From positions 148,084 to 212,083 of the forward strand of contig NVXE01000002.1 in assembly GCA_002746975.1 (NCBI GenBank): a stretch of DNA of 64,000 nucleotides, given 5' to 3'. Positions within the stretch are counted from its first letter, which is position 1; each line of letters starts with the position of its first letter. Of the stretch, positions 43,298-51,046 are shown piece by piece. The stretch comes from Bacteroidota bacterium (GTDB taxonomy: Bacteria; Bacteroidota; Bacteroidia; Flavobacteriales_D; Sanyastnellaceae). The notes under the pieces are model-generated. The model was given only the letters and a program-made list of their open reading frames with translations, was not told the DNA's origin and ran no database searches. Both the position numbers and the translations under genes were made by a program.

Positions 43298-43948
43298 TTA
43301 ACGCGCTTTTTCCTCCAACATAGGTACAAAGGCCGCATCTCCGTGGTCCTTCATCGTAAATTCATTCTCGCCTATCTTATCGTAGGTTAACATCCGCTGA
43401 GAATTACTAGCTCCTATTGGAATAACAAGTCTACCTCCCACTTCAAGTTGCTTGAGTAATGCTTCTGGAACTTTAGGTGCTCCACAAGTAACGATTATTC
43501 CTTTAAATGGAGCATAAACTTCCTTTCCCTTATAACCGTCACCATAATAAAGGGCGGGATTATATCCCATCTTTTTCAAAAGGGGGGCAGTTAAATTAAA
43601 TAATTCCTTTTGACGTTCGATAGAATGAACTTTAATGCCTAATTCACATAGTACCGCGCACTGGTATCCAGATCCCGTTCCTATTTCGAGCACCTTATCC
43701 CCAGACTTGCATAATAGAAGCTGTGTTTGCAGAGCGACGGTTTGGGGCTGAGAAATGGTTTGGCCTGAGGCTATAGGAAAAGCTTTATTTGTATATGCAA
43801 ATTGCTCAAAAGTTGAATCCAAAAAGAAATGGCGTGGAACTTTATCTATAGCAGCAAGGATTTTCTCATTACAGAGATCTAAGTCTCTAAGTTCCTGAAC
43901 TAATTGTTTTCTCAGGCCTTTATGGCGGTAATTATCTTCTCTTTTCAC
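43298..43948 (-). CDS. pcm: Protein-L-isoaspartate O-methyltransferase
   Basis: 216 residues, GTG start at 43948. It has PRHFFLDSTFEQFAYTNKAFPIASGQTISQPQ, SAM motif I VLEIGTGSGYQCAVL, and IIVTCGAPKVPEALL. It repairs isoaspartyl residues in damaged proteins. A TATCTTTC element (43953-43960 complement) ends 4 nt before the GTG, so the mRNA is probably leaderless and starts at a GTG. Confidence 0.9.
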   Translation of the reverse strand: MKREDNYRHKGLRKQLVQELRDLDLCNEKILAAIDKVPRHFFLDSTFEQFAYTNKAFPIASGQTISQPQTVALQTQLLLCKSGDKVLEIGTGSGYQCAVLCELGIKVHSIERQKELFNLTAPLLKKMGYNPALYYGDGYKGKEVYAPFKGIIVTCGAPKVPEALLKQLEVGGRLVIPIGASNSQRMLTYDKIGENEFTMKDHGDAAFVPMLEEKAR

Positions 43949-43952
43949 CCTT

Positions 43953-43960
43953 GAAAGATA
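43953..43960 (-). promoter_or_regulatory. Leaderless -7 element of pcm
   Basis: TATCTTTC on the minus strand (one mismatch at the final G), 4 nt before GTG 43948. Confidence 0.5.
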
Positions 43961-44028
43961 ATAACTCTTTTTATAAATTGTTAAGAGATTGTGTGAATTC
44001 TCACCAACTAAAGTGTGGATAAGCCACC

Positions 44029-44036
44029 TAACTTTA
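44029..44036 (+). promoter_or_regulatory. Leaderless -7 element of the DUF4494 gene
   Basis: TAACTTTA, one mismatch, ending 4 nt before ATG 44041. Confidence 0.5.
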
Positions 44037-44040
44037 CAGC

Positions 44041-44559
44041 ATGAAAAAGCATTGGTTTAATTGTAAGGTGAGTTATATGAAGCCCGATACTGAGGGTAAT
44101 GATGTTAAGAAGACGGAGCAGTTCGTTCTTGATGCATACACATATACTGAGGCTGAAACACGCATGGTTGAAGTTCTTGAGTCTGAGGGTATCAGGCCTT
44201 TTGAAATAACCCAAATAACAAAAACAAACCTAATAGAAGTAATTCGTTTTGCAGAATGCGATAAGTGGTTTCGAGTGAAAATCGCACTTACAACTGTTGA
44301 TGAGTCTAAAGGAGTTGAGAAAGAGGCTAACCAATACCTACTCGTATCAGCGGCCGATGTTCGAGACGCTTTCGACAAAGTAGCAACTCACATGAATGCT
44401 GTACATGTTGGTTATATTATTCCTTCAATCGTTTACCAAAAGATTTCTGAAGTATTTCCCCTAGAAGAATGGACACCAGTAACTCAATCCATAATTAGCG
44501 AAGAAATGAATACTGAGGAAGGTGATATTAACGAAACAACTGGAGAGATTATAGCTTGA
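44041..44559 (+). CDS. DUF4494 domain protein
   Basis: 172 residues. Matches the Bacteroidota DUF4494 family: MKKHWFNCKVSYMK opening, LDAYTYTEAETRM, DKWFRVKIALTTVDE, and a VGYIIPSIVYQKISEVFP end. Predicted cytoplasmic with no membrane segment. Function is unknown. Divergent from pcm; converges with a T9SS protein. Confidence 0.75.
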   Translation: MKKHWFNCKVSYMKPDTEGNDVKKTEQFVLDAYTYTEAETRMVEVLESEGIRPFEITQITKTNLIEVIRFAECDKWFRVKIALTTVDESKGVEKEANQYLLVSAADVRDAFDKVATHMNAVHVGYIIPSIVYQKISEVFPLEEWTPVTQSIISEEMNTEEGDINETTGEIIA

Positions 44560-44571
44560 GCTAATTCGTTA

Positions 44572-46680
44572 TTAGTTAGCTCTAAATAAGTCAATCGTAC
44601 CAGTAAACGGTACCATACCATCACAATTAAACTCGGTGATGATTCCTCCTTGATTTGTTATTAATTCATCACCCTCATTACAGGGGATTTCTAATACATA
44701 GTAATATACTCCCTCTGCAGCTCCATCAACGCCAGGATCCCATCCCGCAGAAGATCCGAAGTCTATACTAGAGAAGACCTCTGTACCCCAACGATTGTAT
44801 ATAAAACACTTAACACCATTGAATGCTTCTAATCCTTCTACTCTCCATGTGTTATTCCCCCCTGTGTTAAGATTATCTGGGGAAAACACATTCGGTATCG
44901 TTATCTCACATGTTTCAATTCTAATCGACGCATCGCTTAAGCATGTTAAACCACTTGTTGAATAACTTACACTGACAGTATATTCAGTTGTATTCTCCAT
45001 AAATTCAATTGTAGGACTTTGCGCTGAACTATCATCTAAATTATTAGGTGGTGTCCAAGAAAAATTGCAATTATCTGGATTAATATCCCCAATGTTCGCC
45101 ATCATTTGAACGGGTGAGCCACAAAACTGATTTTGGTTAGCCGTAACTGTTGGAATCGTACCAATAACTGTAACGTTGATAGTTCTATCGTAGTAACATC
45201 CGAAGTCATTTTGCCCTCTATAAACATATGATTCAACACCTAATTCAGATGGCGAAATTGTCACAATATTACAATCACCTCCATCATCTATAATTGAAGG
45301 TCCCTCCCACCAAGTTGAGTCACATTCATTTCCAAAGGTCGGAGTAAATGATACTGCCTCAGGATAAAGTTCAGGAGCAAATTCTATAGACCAATCGAAA
45401 ATAAATCCATTATCCGATGCCCATAAATCACAAACTTCAACTTCCCATGTTCCATTTAATGGACATCCGTTTAAGTTTGTGAAAGGTTGTACTGATTGGT
45501 AAACTCCCGATGGTAAGGTTCCTCCAGCGTTGTCAGCCCAAGTACCATTTGTAGCACCAGGCTCCCACCAGTAATCATACCCTATCCCAGGATTATCTGG
45601 CAACATATCATCGTCAACAGGTTCACCGAGAAAAGTTCCTCCTCCACCCTGTTGATGTACAAGAATTGAACCTCCATTAGGGCAAATAAATGTAATTGTG
45701 ATATCTCCCATGAAGCTGTGCTCGAAATTCATAAAAATGCTTACAATATCAACATTAGCATCATTTACAACAGCTCCAGCATTAAAACTTGTAAATGTTA
45801 GTTGACTAGAGAAGCACTGTCCCTGATCGTCTGGTATAAATAATCCATCACCAAAATCAACTGAAGGCTCGGCATTATATAGAACACCTTGAATCATTCC
45901 AGTAATATCAACCTCATCTCCTATACACATAGTCAGATCTGAACTAGTACCAGAGAAATCCGGATTTGTGGACACTAGAATTTGATAATCAAGAAGATTG
46001 TTGTTAGAACAGTCATTATCATCGGTTAAAGCCAAATTCATTGTGTACAAGCCAGGAGAAGAATAAGTATGTGTCAATATAGGCCCAGAGGTATAGTCAA
46101 TCGTCCCATCTCCTAAATCCCATACCCAGCTTACAATCTCTTGTCCATCAGCAACAGTTGAAGATGTAGCCTCAAGATGAACCTCTTCATTTAGACAAGC
46201 ATATAATGGCTGAAGTTCCGTTGGATTTACAATAGCAAAAGGTCTGTCACATGGATATCCACATGAAGCATAAGCTCCAAAATTACCTGAGCTATTAGAC
46301 CCAGAAGTGAATTCTATAGTCATACATCCAGTTAAGTTATCAGCTCCTGAAAAAATATCTACCCCTTGCAGATCTGCTCCTGAGTAAGATCCAATAACTG
46401 GAGCGGTATTATCATCTCCATCGTAAATTGTTAAAGTTGAAGCCAAGTCTAAATCGAAAACTACCCAGTATAAGTTAAGAACAGTTTCTGGAGCTTCAGG
46501 ACACCAAGTTATGGTTTGGTTTTCATTAGCACCATAATCAGATGCACTTAAACCTGAATCAACAACCGCTCCTTCACATGAGGTATATGTGTCTGTTGAC
46601 GAAATGCTGATTTCCTGCGATGAAACATCAAAAACTCCGAAAACAAAAACTGAAAGGATTAATAAAAATGAATGCTTCAT
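44572..46680 (-). CDS. T9SS-exported protein with PKD and P-type domains
   Basis: 702 residues. Signal peptide (LILSVFVFGVFDVSS), CUB-like/YWVVFDLDL region (about 40-140), PKD (VSWVWDLGDGTIDYTSGP, 180-200), a P-domain-like region (FEHSFMGDITITFICPNGGS...GTWEVEVCDLWASDNG), and the gliding-motility/CHU_C C-terminus (ITIPNVFSPDN, FIYNRWGTEVFSS). Exported through the type IX system and probably surface-attached. Preceded 2 nt upstream by a small secreted protein gene in the same transcript. Confidence 0.83.
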   Translation of the reverse strand: MKHSFLLILSVFVFGVFDVSSQEISISSTDTYTSCEGAVVDSGLSASDYGANENQTITWCPEAPETVLNLYWVVFDLDLASTLTIYDGDDNTAPVIGSYSGADLQGVDIFSGADNLTGCMTIEFTSGSNSSGNFGAYASCGYPCDRPFAIVNPTELQPLYACLNEEVHLEATSSTVADGQEIVSWVWDLGDGTIDYTSGPILTHTYSSPGLYTMNLALTDDNDCSNNNLLDYQILVSTNPDFSGTSSDLTMCIGDEVDITGMIQGVLYNAEPSVDFGDGLFIPDDQGQCFSSQLTFTSFNAGAVVNDANVDIVSIFMNFEHSFMGDITITFICPNGGSILVHQQGGGGTFLGEPVDDDMLPDNPGIGYDYWWEPGATNGTWADNAGGTLPSGVYQSVQPFTNLNGCPLNGTWEVEVCDLWASDNGFIFDWSIEFAPELYPEAVSFTPTFGNECDSTWWEGPSIIDDGGDCNIVTISPSELGVESYVYRGQNDFGCYYDRTINVTVIGTIPTVTANQNQFCGSPVQMMANIGDINPDNCNFSWTPPNNLDDSSAQSPTIEFMENTTEYTVSVSYSTSGLTCLSDASIRIETCEITIPNVFSPDNLNTGGNNTWRVEGLEAFNGVKCFIYNRWGTEVFSSIDFGSSAGWDPGVDGAAEGVYYYVLEIPCNEGDELITNQGGIITEFNCDGMVPFTGTIDLFRAN

Positions 46681-46682
46681 GA

Positions 46683-47081
46683 TTACTTCTTTTCTTTTGT
46701 CAAGTTAACATTTCGTATAAACCTATCCAAGATTTTTTCAAAATTAGAACGAGACAGAATGACTACGATTCTGCCATCTTCTAATTGATAGTACTGCTCA
46801 GTATCAATAGGTCTTAAACCGAACTTCAATAACCTCTCCACAATACTTATGTCTTCAAAAGGAAATTCTGAAATTTCTGCGTCGAACTTTAATTCATCTA
46901 CTAGATGCCAACCATATGCAGCAAAACAACAAAGCTCCAAATCATCATCAGTCTCTATTTGTGTTATTCCAAACACAGATTTAACGTCTGAGCTACCAGG
47001 TATATCAGACTGACAATAGGCGGACGGGGGAATTAATGACATCAATAAGATAGCCGAAAATACTAAGAAAATTTGTTTCAT
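46683..47081 (-). CDS. Small secreted protein of unknown function
   Basis: 132 residues with a signal peptide (VFSAILLMSLIPPSAYCQ). The mature part has a CCF pair and an acidic middle (DISIVERLLKFGLRPIDTEQYYQLEDGRIVVIL). It begins the transcript that includes the large T9SS gene (gap 2 nt), so it may act with it. No family recognised. Confidence 0.5.
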   Translation of the reverse strand: MKQIFLVFSAILLMSLIPPSAYCQSDIPGSSDVKSVFGITQIETDDDLELCCFAAYGWHLVDELKFDAEISEFPFEDISIVERLLKFGLRPIDTEQYYQLEDGRIVVILSRSNFEKILDRFIRNVNLTKEKK

Positions 47082-47157
47082 AATGCAGGTAATGATGCTG
47101 CAAGATAACCAACTATTGACAGTCTAAAAAACTTGATAAATTAATTCTCCATTTCTT

Positions 47158-47187
47158 TTTGCAAAAGAAAGATTCTGACTATCTTTG
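47158..47187 (+). promoter_or_regulatory. Promoter of the tRNA-Lys/tRNA-Leu operon
   Basis: TTTG (47158-47161), 18 nt, then TATCTTTG (47180-47187). This is the clearest complete Bacteroidota -33/-7 promoter in the window, about 20 nt before tRNA-Lys. Confidence 0.8.
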
Positions 47188-47208
47188 CCCCCCCTTTATA
47201 GGGCACAT

Positions 47209-47282
47209 GACTTGGTAGCTCAGCTGGTTAGAGCATCTCACTTTTAATGAGAGGGTCCTGGGTTCGAGTCCCAGCCAGGTCA
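47209..47282 (+). tRNA. tRNA-Lys (anticodon TTT)
   Basis: 74 nt. Acceptor GACTTGG/CCAGGTC, D arm GCTC...GAGC, anticodon loop with TTT in CACTTTTAATG, T arm CTGGG-TTCGAGT-CCCAG, discriminator A. No encoded CCA. Confidence 0.95.
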
Positions 47283-47296
47283 CTTTTTACCTAATT

Positions 47297-47380
47297 GCCC
47301 AGGTGCTGAAATTGGTAGACAGGCATGGTTGAGGGCCATGTGTCCGTTAGGGCGTGCGGGTTCGACTCCCGCTCTGGGCA
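47297..47380 (+). tRNA. tRNA-Leu (anticodon GAG)
   Basis: 84 nt class II tRNA. Acceptor GCCCAGG/TCTGGGC with one G-T pair, anticodon stem CATGG/CCATG around TTGAGGG (GAG), long variable arm (TGTCCGTTAGGGCG), T arm GCGGG-TTCGACT-CCCGC, discriminator A. Follows tRNA-Lys by 14 nt. Confidence 0.95.
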
Positions 47381-47410
47381 CGAATACAAAAAGAGACGAG
47401 CGTTTGCTAT

Positions 47411-47554
47411 AAAAAGCAAGTAAACTCAAAATCACGCAACACTGTTGCTAAGCTATTGAAGGGATTAAAATTGAAGTTTATTTCAAATTTTGAGAACTGA
47501 AAAGAGCTAAAACTTGCGAAGCAAGGTGATTTTGAGTTTACTTGCTTTTTTTTT
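47411..47554. repeat. Large inverted-repeat element with three internal hairpins, ending in a T-run
   Basis: Left arm 47411-47435 (starts AAAAAGCAAG) and right arm 47526-47550 (ends CTTGCTTTTT) are perfectly complementary over 25 bp. Between them are three hairpins: GCAAC-ACT-GTTGC (47436-47448), AAAATTGAA/TTCAAATTTT (47467-47491) and CTTGC-GAA-GCAAG (47513-47525). The first and third abut the arms, so the fold is a four-way junction. Nine T follow the stem, so it could also terminate the tRNA transcript. It carries no convincing gene. It may be a structured RNA, a terminator, or a MITE-like or mobile relic. Confidence 0.75.
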
Positions 47555-47622
47555 GGCTCAAAAATCGCGCGAGTTCTCATGCTTTGTTGAGTCAAAGAAG
47601 GGTGCACCGAACGTAGAGAGGT

Positions 47623-47639
47623 ACTCCCGCTCTTAGCAC
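47623..47639 (+). repeat. Partial copy of the tRNA-Leu 3' end
   Basis: ACTCCCGCTCTTAGCAC differs from the tRNA-Leu 3' end ACTCCCGCTCTGGGCAC (47365-47381) at two of 17 positions, 258 nt downstream. It brackets the inverted-repeat element, the pattern left by an integration event into a tRNA gene (attL/attR-like direct repeats) or by tRNA duplication and decay. No integrase is nearby. Confidence 0.55.
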
Positions 47640-47655
47640 AATGAATTAGTTCAAG

Positions 47656-47687
47656 CCTCGAATTCACTTTCGAGGTTTTCTTTTTTC
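47656..47687 (+). terminator. Terminator downstream of the tRNA/IR region
   Basis: CCTCGAA, loop, TTCGAGG then TTTTCTTTTTT. It follows the degenerate tRNA-Leu copy and precedes the SulP promoter. Confidence 0.75.
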
Positions 47688-47749
47688 AAATTATAAAATT
47701 TAAATAAAACGTCTTTCAAATTGAAATCTCGTATTTTTCAAGGTGTCCG

Positions 47750-47757
47750 TATATTTG
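47750..47757 (+). promoter_or_regulatory. Leaderless -7 element of the SulP gene
   Basis: TATATTTG, full match, 5 nt before GTG 47763. It lies downstream of an alternative TTG start (47721), so transcription begins after that start and excludes it. Confidence 0.6.
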
Positions 47758-47762
47758 CGTGC

Positions 47763-49499
47763 GTGATAAAGAAATTATTCCCCATATTATCTTGGTTACC
47801 AAACTATTCTAAGAAAGACTTCTTAGCCGATTTTCCAGCCGGAATAACTGTGGGTATTATGCTTATTCCCCAGGGAATGGCATATGCCTTAATTGCGGGA
47901 CTACCTATGGAATACGGGCTATATGCTTCGTTAGTCCCACAGATGATTTATGCTATTACAGGCACATCTCGTCAACTTTCTGTAGGACCCGTTGCTATGG
48001 ATTCATTATTAGTAGCTGCTGGATTAAGTGCAATTGCAGTTATAGGCTCCGAAAGATACATTGAGCTAGCAATTGGACTCGCGTTACTGATGGGAGCTAT
48101 TCAATTATTGCTGGGGTTTCTACGAGCTGGGTTTCTCGTAAATTTCCTGTCACGCCCTATTATTAGTGGGTTTACGTCTGCTGCTGCGTTGATCATTGGT
48201 GCAAACCAAATCGCTAATCTATTTGGCATAGATATTCCTCGAAATAATCAAATTCACAAATTTATTTTTTCCGTTTCTGAAACCTTTACCGAAATTCATA
48301 TTTCGACACTATTAATAGGTATCGTAGCAATAATATTGCTAGTAGTTATTTCTAAATACAGAAATATAATTAAAGTTCCTGCAGCTTTAATTGTCGTAAT
48401 TACTGGAATTCTATTTGTCTGGGGGACTGATCTCGCTAACGAGGGTGTTAAAGTCGTAGGAAATATTCCTACAGGACTTCCTTCATTTTCTACACCATCT
48501 ATTGGTTATTCAGACATTAGACAGCTTTTACCGATTGCAATAACGCTCGCATTAATTGCATTTATGGAGGCGTACTCAGTAGCAAAGGCTATAGAGGAGA
48601 AACACGACTATAAAATTGATGCAAACCAAGAACTAAGAGCCATAGGTCTTTCTAACATCTTTGGGGCTTTATTCCAGTCATACCCTACAACTGGAGGGTT
48701 TTCAAGGTCTGCCGTAAATGATAATGCCGGAGCCGTTACACCTATGTCTTCATTAATAGCAGCAGTCTTGATAGGGCTTACTCTTCTATTCTTAACACCG
48801 TTATTTTACTATTTACCTAAAGCCGTGCTTTCAGCAATAGTTATGGTAGCAGTAATAGACCTTATCGATTTCAAGCTACCTATTATGCTATGGAAAAGCC
48901 ACAAAGTTGAAGCTGTTTTATTATTTGCTACTTTCTTAGTAACGGCTACGGTAGGGATGACTCAAGGAATTGCTATAGGTGTAGGCCTTTCACTCGTAGT
49001 CCTTGTATACAGACAGATGAGGCCACATTTCACAGAACTTGGAGAAATCGAAGGGGTTTTTAGAAATGTGCATAGATTTCCTAAAGCAAAAGTGAGAGAC
49101 GGACTACTTATTGTGAGGTTTGATTCTGCATTACATTTCGCTAACTACAGATTTTTACAGTCATCACTTGAGGATGTAATTGAGGAAAGGACAAATAGAG
49201 GAGATACTATTAACACAATAATACTTTGTGCTGAATCAATTGGATATATTGATGCGTCAGGAATCTCAGCTCTAGAAAGTTTAATCGACGACCTTGAAAA
49301 CCGAAATATTTGCTTTAGACTTGCTGCGGCAATAGGACCCGTCAGAGATGTTATTGAATCTTCTGATTTGATCAAAAGGATAGGCAAAACAAGGTGTTTT
49401 ACTGGAATACATTACGCTATTTCAGACTTAGAAGCACCGGGGTCTATTCACGACGGCTTAAGAAAGGTAGCCACACAGGTAGATCTCGAAGACGAGTAA
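47763..49499 (+). CDS. SulP-family anion transporter with STAS domain
   Basis: 578 residues from GTG 47763. About 12 membrane helices; SulP signatures PAGITVGIMLIPQGMAYALIAGLPMEYGLYAS and FGALFQSYPTTGGFSRSAVN. A C-terminal STAS domain (about 440-555) carries IGYIDASGISALESLI. It carries sulfate, bicarbonate or another oxyanion across the inner membrane. The neighbouring sulfur-handling enzyme (MBL-rhodanese) makes sulfate or thiosulfate plausible, but not certain. Confidence 0.88.
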   Translation: MIKKLFPILSWLPNYSKKDFLADFPAGITVGIMLIPQGMAYALIAGLPMEYGLYASLVPQMIYAITGTSRQLSVGPVAMDSLLVAAGLSAIAVIGSERYIELAIGLALLMGAIQLLLGFLRAGFLVNFLSRPIISGFTSAAALIIGANQIANLFGIDIPRNNQIHKFIFSVSETFTEIHISTLLIGIVAIILLVVISKYRNIIKVPAALIVVITGILFVWGTDLANEGVKVVGNIPTGLPSFSTPSIGYSDIRQLLPIAITLALIAFMEAYSVAKAIEEKHDYKIDANQELRAIGLSNIFGALFQSYPTTGGFSRSAVNDNAGAVTPMSSLIAAVLIGLTLLFLTPLFYYLPKAVLSAIVMVAVIDLIDFKLPIMLWKSHKVEAVLLFATFLVTATVGMTQGIAIGVGLSLVVLVYRQMRPHFTELGEIEGVFRNVHRFPKAKVRDGLLIVRFDSALHFANYRFLQSSLEDVIEERTNRGDTINTIILCAESIGYIDASGISALESLIDDLENRNICFRLAAAIGPVRDVIESSDLIKRIGKTRCFTGIHYAISDLEAPGSIHDGLRKVATQVDLEDE

Positions 49500-49522
49500 C
49501 GCAATTATTTTAAATGTGTCTA

Positions 49523-49540
49523 ATGTAACAGTAGTTACAT
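49523..49540. promoter_or_regulatory. Palindromic operator ATGTAAC-N4-GTTACAT upstream of the MBL-rhodanese gene
   Basis: An 18-bp perfect palindrome, with 7-nt arms and a 4-nt centre (AGTA). It runs into the TTG -33 element (49540-49542), where a bound activator or repressor would contact polymerase. Its TGTAAC-N4-GTTACA form is of the kind recognised by Crp/Fnr-family dimers; the regulator is not in the window. Confidence 0.6.
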
Positions 49541-49568
49541 TGAATTAATGAAGGTGGGAGTAATTTTG
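49540..49568 (+). promoter_or_regulatory. Promoter of the MBL-rhodanese gene
   Basis: TTG (49540-49542), 18 nt, then TAATTTTG (49561-49568), 27 nt before ATG 49596. The -33 element touches the palindrome. Confidence 0.65.
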
Positions 49569-49595
49569 CCTAGATTTAAAAAAACAGAAATACTC

Positions 49596-51023
49596 ATGGA
49601 AATCAAGCAGATATACACAGGATGCCTTGCTCAAGGTTCATACTATATAAAGTGTAACGGGGAGGCGGCGATTGTGGATCCTTTAAGAGAGGTTCAGCAA
49701 TATATAGACATGGCTGAAAAAGATGGAGTTAAAATTAAGTACATATTTGAGACGCATTTCCATGCAGACTTCGTTTCTGGTCATGTTACTCTTGCTGAGA
49801 AGACTGGAGCCCAAATCGTCTTTGGCCCTTCAGCACAAACTGGATTTGAGTCTTTAATAGGTAAAGATGGTCAACGATTCAAAGTAGGTAAGCTAGAGAT
49901 TGAGCTTTTACACACTCCTGGACATACTTTGGAAAGTTCTTGTTTCTTAGTTTATGATAAACACGGAAAACAACACGCTTTATTTTCTGGGGATACAGTC
50001 TTCCTAGGCGATGTGGGACGTCCTGATTTGGCACAAAAAGCAGCTGATATGACACAAGAAGAGCTAGCTGGAATGTTGTTTGATAGTATTCGTGAGAAAA
50101 TCATGCCCTTAAATGATGATGTCGTTATTTATCCCGGTCATGGTGCGGGATCTGCCTGTGGAAAGAGTATGAGTAAGGAAACTGTGGGGACTATAGGGCA
50201 TGAAAAGGCAACTAATTATGCTCTTAGGGCAGACATGACGCGCGATGAGTTTATTAAAGAAGTCCTTGACGGTTTACTACCTTCTCTTGAATACTTTGGG
50301 TTTAATGTCCAAATGAATAAGCAAGGATATGTGTCAATCGATGAAGTCATTAAAAGTGGGACAAACCTGATGTCTCCAGATGCTTTTGAAAAAGCTGCTA
50401 ATGATACAAAAGCTGTAATCTTAGATGTTAGACACAAAGCCGATTTTGTTAAAGGATTCGTTCCGCGTTCAATATTTATAGGGCTTGATGGAGGCTTTGC
50501 TCCTTGGGTAGGCACACTATTAGTCGATGTAAAACAGCCTTTACTTCTTGTTGTTGAAGAGGGCTTTGAGGAAGAAGCTATTGTAAGACTATCAAGAGTT
50601 GGGTTCGATAACGTAATAGGAATTTTAGATGGAGGTTTTGATAGATGGAAATCCGAGGGAAAGGAAATTGATACAATAAATACTATTGAAGCTATGGACC
50701 TAGCTAAGCTTGTAAAGTTTGAAAACAATGAGGAAACACGTCCTGAAATATTCGATGTTAGAAAACCCGGTGAATTCACTTCAGAACATCTTGAAGGAGC
50801 CAAATCTACTCCACTAGACTACATTAAAGATTACATCAACGATTTTCCAAGCGAAGGGAAATTCTACTTACACTGTGCTGGGGGGTATAGATCTGTAATA
50901 GCAAATTCTATATTAAAGTCTCAAGGCATACATAATGGTGTTGACATTTTAGGTGGGTATTCAGCCATTTCGAAAACAGATTTACCTGTGACAGATTATG
51001 TTTGCCCTAGTACTATAAAGTAG
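49596..51023 (+). CDS. Metallo-beta-lactamase-fold protein with two rhodanese domains
   Basis: 475 residues from ATG 49596 (the longer frame from 49548 begins upstream of the probable transcription start). N-terminal MBL domain (about 1-235) with THFHADFVSGH metal ligands, TPGHTLES, SGDTVFLGDVGRPDL, and YPGHGAGSACG. Two rhodanese domains follow (about 265-365 and 375-470): the first (VILDVRHKADFVKGFV) lacks a catalytic Cys; the second has YLHCAGGYRS with the active Cys. It resembles persulfide dioxygenase-rhodanese (ETHE1-like) sulfide detoxification proteins. Confidence 0.85.
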   Translation: MEIKQIYTGCLAQGSYYIKCNGEAAIVDPLREVQQYIDMAEKDGVKIKYIFETHFHADFVSGHVTLAEKTGAQIVFGPSAQTGFESLIGKDGQRFKVGKLEIELLHTPGHTLESSCFLVYDKHGKQHALFSGDTVFLGDVGRPDLAQKAADMTQEELAGMLFDSIREKIMPLNDDVVIYPGHGAGSACGKSMSKETVGTIGHEKATNYALRADMTRDEFIKEVLDGLLPSLEYFGFNVQMNKQGYVSIDEVIKSGTNLMSPDAFEKAANDTKAVILDVRHKADFVKGFVPRSIFIGLDGGFAPWVGTLLVDVKQPLLLVVEEGFEEEAIVRLSRVGFDNVIGILDGGFDRWKSEGKEIDTINTIEAMDLAKLVKFENNEETRPEIFDVRKPGEFTSEHLEGAKSTPLDYIKDYINDFPSEGKFYLHCAGGYRSVIANSILKSQGIHNGVDILGGYSAISKTDLPVTDYVCPSTIK

Positions 51024-51034
51024 AGCTTAGTAAT

Positions 51035-51042
51035 TATATTTG
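51035..51042 (+). promoter_or_regulatory. Leaderless -7 element of the DAHP synthase-chorismate mutase gene
   Basis: TATATTTG, full match, 4 nt before GTG 51047. Confidence 0.65.
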
Positions 51043-51046
51043 CTGA

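Noticed and set aside
47411..47554. Retron msr/msd or integron attC site
   Set aside because: No reverse transcriptase or integrase lies nearby, and the arms are perfectly paired, unlike attC sites.
47407..47667. 86-residue minus-strand ORF through the inverted repeat
   Set aside because: Coding through a perfect hairpin and a tRNA-derived repeat with no homology; the region is better explained as a structured element.
47721..47762. TTG start for SulP at 47721
   Set aside because: It precedes the TATATTTG promoter element; GTG 47763 gives a normal SulP N-terminus.
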